A stretch of 8,061 nucleotides of DNA from Prevotellaceae bacterium (GTDB taxonomy: Bacteria; Bacteroidota; Bacteroidia; Bacteroidales; UBA932). The position numbers were made by a program, and so were the translations under genes. Within the stretch, counting starts at the first letter, position 1. Every line of letters begins with the position of its first letter. The notes beneath the pieces are model-generated. The model was not told where the DNA came from. It did not search any database and worked only from the letters and a program-made list of their open reading frames with translations. This document shows positions 6,142 to 8,061 of the stretch, in pieces. The stretch lies in assembly GCA_031267155.1 (NCBI GenBank), contig JAIRZR010000196.1:1-8061 (forward strand). Direction: 5' to 3'.

Positions 6142-6871
6142 CGGAGGGATTTAAGCGTTTAATCTTTTTGAAATGCAGCTTGAATACACCCCATACAGCC
6201 TCGCCGAATATTCCGGTGCTCATTTTCGAGGATCCGAGTTTCCGGTCGACAAAAATGATAGGCACTTCGACTATTTTGAAGCCAAGTTTCCAGACTGTAT
6301 ATTTCATTTCTATCTGGAAGCCATATCCCTTCATCTTGATTTTATCGAAATTTATAGCGCTAAGCGCTTTGAATGTATAGCATTTGAAACCGGCCGTTGC
6401 ATCCTTGATTCTCATTCCCGTAACCATACGTACATACGAAGATGCATAATAGGACATGATTACCCTGCCAATAGGCCAGTTCACTACATTTACGCCCGAT
6501 ATATATCTCGAACCTATTGCAAGATCGGCTCCATTGCAGCACGCTTCGTACAGGTGTACCAAATCTTCGGGATTGTGCGAAAAGTCGGCGTCCATTTCGA
6601 AAATATAGTCATACCTGTGTTCAATTGCATACTTGAAACCTGCGATATATGCGGTTCCCAGTCCCAGTTTTCCCCTGCGCTCGAGAATATGGAGCGAAGC
6701 GGGGTAAATTTCCATAAGTTTCCGGACTATCCCGGCTGTACCGTCCGGAGAACCGTCATCAATAATCAGAATCTCAAAACCCCTTCCCAGGGAAAAAACT
6801 TTTTCGATAATTGCCCTGATATTTTCCTTTTCGTTATACGTGGGGATAATAACCAATTTTCTATCTGCCAT
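6128..6871 (-). CDS. Polyprenol-phosphate mannose synthase-like GT2 glycosyltransferase
   Basis: This 247-residue family 2 glycosyltransferase resembles dolichol-phosphate mannose synthase (DPM1). Such enzymes transfer a sugar, usually mannose, from a nucleotide sugar to a polyprenyl phosphate on the inner face of the membrane. Key blocks are IIPTYNEKENI (8-18), LIIDDGSPDGT (35-45), the metal-binding DAD at 94-96 in EMDADFSHNPED, the IGSRYISG loop (119-126), KDATAGFKCY (156-165) and MKGYGFQIEM (180-189). There is no C-terminal membrane segment, so it is the short DPM1-type form without a GtrA-like tail. It starts 23 bases after the phosphodiesterase stop and overlaps menG by 14 bases. The sugar and lipid acceptor are inferred from family resemblance, and related enzymes use glucose or other sugars. 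Confidence 0.9.
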   Translation of the reverse strand: MADRKLVIIPTYNEKENIRAIIEKVFSLGRGFEILIIDDGSPDGTAGIVRKLMEIYPASLHILERRGKLGLGTAYIAGFKYAIEHRYDYIFEMDADFSHNPEDLVHLYEACCNGADLAIGSRYISGVNVVNWPIGRVIMSYYASSYVRMVTGMRIKDATAGFKCYTFKALSAINFDKIKMKGYGFQIEMKYTVWKLGFKIVEVPIIFVDRKLGSSKMSTGIFGEAVWGVFKLHFKKIKRLNPSDGEN

Positions 6872-6894
6872 ACTCTAAAGTTTAAAAGTACACA

Positions 6895-7674
6895 CTATTT
6901 CTTTTTACTCAATAAAAGTTCCGGTTCATCGGTAGTTATATAATCAAAGCCGTGAACCAGGAATAAATCCATGTCGCCGGAAGAATTGACCGTCCAGACA
7001 TTCAAACTCAGACCCGATTCCCTTGCATTTCTTATCATTCCGGTATCCTTTTTGAAGACATTATACTGGTAATCCAAGCCTGTTATCCTGTCCTGTTTCA
7101 ACTGTTCAGGCGAAACATTTCCGCTCAGGTACGCCACCGCCGACGAAGGGACAAGCTGCTTAATTCTTTTGACGGTTTCGTAATCGAAGGAGATGTAGAA
7201 AACCCATGGCTGCGCACCCATTTCGTTGACCGTCTGCACTATTTTTTCGGCGCTTAGCACAGTTCTTTCCACTGTGGACGAGCTTTTTATCTCCAGAAAC
7301 AATCGCGTATCGGTCTGTTTCATTCCTTCCATAAGCGCTTTTTCGAGCCTTGGAATAGTCTCTCCGTTAGACAGTTTTGTCTCCGCCAATTCCCTGTATG
7401 TGTGTTTTTCTATTGTCTTTCCAAAATAACTGTTGTCGTGACACAAAACAAGAACACTGTCGGCAGTCATCTGTACGTCAAACTCCGAACCTGTACACCC
7501 CAGACGCATCGCTTCCCTCAACGATTCTATGGAATTTTGCGGCAATCCCCTGGTTTTCCAGGCTCCTCTGTGAGCCACAACAGAGTTGTCCATAAAAAAC
7601 TTTTTATAAATATCCTGTGCATGCATAGCTGTATCCATTAACATGAAAAATAATATAAAAACGAAAATTCTCAT
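6895..7674 (-). CDS. Secreted glycerophosphodiester phosphodiesterase (GDPD family)
   Basis: From the ATG at 7674 the protein has 259 residues. A hydrophobic signal peptide covers about 1-19, with likely cleavage after MHA, so it acts in the periplasm or is exported. GDPD enzymes hydrolyse deacylated phospholipids (glycerophosphodiesters) to glycerol-3-phosphate and an alcohol. The catalytic pattern is present: His35-Arg36 in VVAHRGAW, Glu64 and Asp66 in GSEFDVQMTAD, His79 in LCHDN, Glu128 and Lys130 in LEIKSS, and Trp227 in LNVWTVN near the C-terminus. The usual PENT/PENS block reads PQNS (Gln46). A TTG at 7677 could add one residue, but the ATG is the better start. It is the first gene of the operon and has a good promoter 27 bases upstream. 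Confidence 0.9.
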   Translation of the reverse strand: MRIFVFILFFMLMDTAMHAQDIYKKFFMDNSVVAHRGAWKTRGLPQNSIESLREAMRLGCTGSEFDVQMTADSVLVLCHDNSYFGKTIEKHTYRELAETKLSNGETIPRLEKALMEGMKQTDTRLFLEIKSSSTVERTVLSAEKIVQTVNEMGAQPWVFYISFDYETVKRIKQLVPSSAVAYLSGNVSPEQLKQDRITGLDYQYNVFKKDTGMIRNARESGLSLNVWTVNSSGDMDLFLVHGFDYITTDEPELLLSKKK

Positions 7675-7700
7675 CAAATAATTGTCATTAAAATAACGAA

Positions 7701-7733
7701 CAAATATAAGCTATTATTTTAAGATAAAGCAAA
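7701..7733 (-). promoter_or_regulatory. Promoter of the GDPD-glycosyltransferase-menG operon
   Basis: On the minus strand a -7 box TATATTTG (complement at 7701-7708) matches TAnnTTTG exactly. A TTTG -33 box (complement at 7730-7733) lies 21 bases upstream of it, close to the 19-21 spacing known for Bacteroidota housekeeping promoters. Transcription would start about 20 bases before the ATG at 7674. No Shine-Dalgarno site precedes the ATG, which is normal for the phylum. Confidence 0.75.
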
Positions 7734-7746
7734 ATTTATCTTAAAA
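7717..7746. promoter_or_regulatory. Perfect 12-bp inverted repeat centred on the -33 box
   Basis: TTTTAAGATAAA (7717-7728) and TTTATCTTAAAA (7735-7746) are exact reverse complements around the 6-base loop GCAAAA. The loop contains the -33 box (CAAA on this strand) of the operon promoter. A dimeric regulator bound here would cover the promoter, so an operator is plausible. The sequence is AT-rich and could also be a chance or structural palindrome. It is unlikely to be a terminator because no gene ends nearby. Confidence 0.55.
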
Positions 7747-7889
7747 ATATTTATCTGCATTTGATTAATATCTGACAGCCAAAATTATAACCACAAACAG
7801 CATGACAATAAATTGCCTGAAGTTTTTGTAATTTTTCAAAAAAATCTACAAAATAACAGCAATTTAAGACAAGGAGTCCATTCTTGTTT

Positions 7890-7914
7890 AGCGATTGTCG
7901 CAAAATAAGTTGGC
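7890..7914 (+). repeat. Dispersed 25-bp direct repeat, copy 2
   Basis: This copy matches 4934-4958 at 22 of 25 positions (differences at 7902, 7909 and 7913) in the same orientation. Unlike copy 1 it is followed closely by a strong-looking TATCTTTG box and then by a possible gene start at 8009. It may therefore be an upstream element of a gene or mobile-element family of which copy 1 is a decayed relic. Confidence 0.7.
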
Positions 7915-7951
7915 GGTTCCCCCCTCGTATCTTTGCCGCCTGAAACAGGAA

Positions 7952-7980
7952 TTGGTTTTCGGACAAATTTTGTATTTTTG
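7952..7980 (+). promoter_or_regulatory. Plus-strand promoter near the window end
   Basis: A TTG at 7952-7954 is followed after 18 bases by TATTTTTG (7973-7980), which fits TAnnTTTG. This predicts transcription starting a few bases after 7983 and reading out of the window. Another TATCTTTG lies at 7928-7935 without a well-spaced TTTG, so either box may be the real one. Confidence 0.5.
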
Positions 7981-8008
7981 TAGAAAATCGAGGAAGAGCA
8001 GGAGGGAC

Positions 8009-8061
8009 ATGATCCCCGTGATAAGTATTACTGTATCGTCCCGCAGAAAAGTCCCCCTGCT
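8009..8061 (+). CDS. Possible start of a gene truncated by the window end
   Basis: An ATG at 8009 opens a frame that stays open to the last base (MIPVISITVSSRRKVPLL). It is preceded by AGGAGG (8000-8005), but the spacer is only 3 bases. Promoter-like boxes lie at 7952-7980. Another frame (from 7984, ending DKYYCIVPQKSPPA) is also open to the end but has no ATG. Only about 18 codons are visible, and I recognise no family. Confidence 0.3.
   Translation, partial: MIPVISITVSSRRKVPL

Larger units (their letters stand above)
7747..8008. other. Intergenic region with repeat copy 2 and promoter boxes
   Basis: No convincing complete gene is seen here. The stretch is AT-rich to about 7885, then has the dispersed repeat (7890-7914), a TATCTTTG box (7928-7935) and a second promoter (7952-7980), all on the plus strand. 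A 71-codon minus-strand open frame (7966-7751) covers the repeat, but it has low-complexity content and no family resemblance, and I do not accept it as a gene. Confidence 0.5.

Noticed and set aside
6173..6943. A 256-codon plus-strand open frame opposite the glycosyltransferase gene
   Set aside because: It mirrors a strongly conserved GT2 gene and shows no family motifs of its own.
7751..7966. A 71-codon minus-strand open frame upstream of the GDPD gene
   Set aside because: It crosses the dispersed repeat and promoter boxes and has no domain or start-site support.

Overview
The window looks like a chromosomal segment of a Bacteroidota (probably Bacteroidales) bacterium. Four things point there: TAnnTTTG-type -7 boxes, little use of Shine-Dalgarno sites, a menaquinone methyltransferase with the phylum's usual variant motif, and degraded IS110 and REP-like debris of a kind common in that group. 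This assignment rests on pattern recognition, not a search. No tRNA, rRNA or CRISPR array was seen.

Region 1 (about 1-1580) has no intact gene. It opens with a nested palindromic repeat cluster: a perfect 32-bp inverted repeat around REP-like 21-bp units. Next come a 20-bp palindrome and two similar IS-terminus-like 21-mers. On the minus strand there is a frameshifted, internally deleted IS110-family transposase remnant. The rest is AT-rich sequence with no convincing coding signal.

Region 2 (about 1583-4924, plus strand) is a tightly packed four-gene operon in which each start overlaps the previous stop. It encodes a dCMP/cytidine deaminase family enzyme, a membrane-anchored S41 (CtpA-type) processing protease with a PDZ domain, a RIC/YtfE/ScdA-like di-iron hemerythrin protein, and a LuxR-type regulator with a degenerate receiver domain. 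The last two look like a coupled sensor/regulator pair for redox or nitrosative stress. That role is inferred. What is visible is a complete set of di-iron ligands next to a receiver that has lost its phospho-acceptor Asp.

Region 3 (4925-5448) is intergenic between convergent operons. It holds a 25-bp element that recurs 2,956 bp downstream, a stem-loop, eight tandem copies of a 22-bp unit containing two TGNNCA palindromes, and a REP-like hairpin next to menG.

Region 4 (5449-7674, minus strand) is a three-gene operon transcribed leftward: a secreted glycerophosphodiester phosphodiesterase, a dolichol-phosphate-mannose-synthase-like GT2 glycosyltransferase, and MenG. It has a good phylum-type promoter whose -33 box lies in the loop of a perfect 12-bp inverted repeat. 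The theme is lipid and envelope metabolism plus menaquinone synthesis.

Region 5 (7675-8061) is a divergent intergenic stretch with the second copy of the 25-bp element, plus-strand promoter-like boxes, and perhaps the first codons of a gene cut off by the window end.
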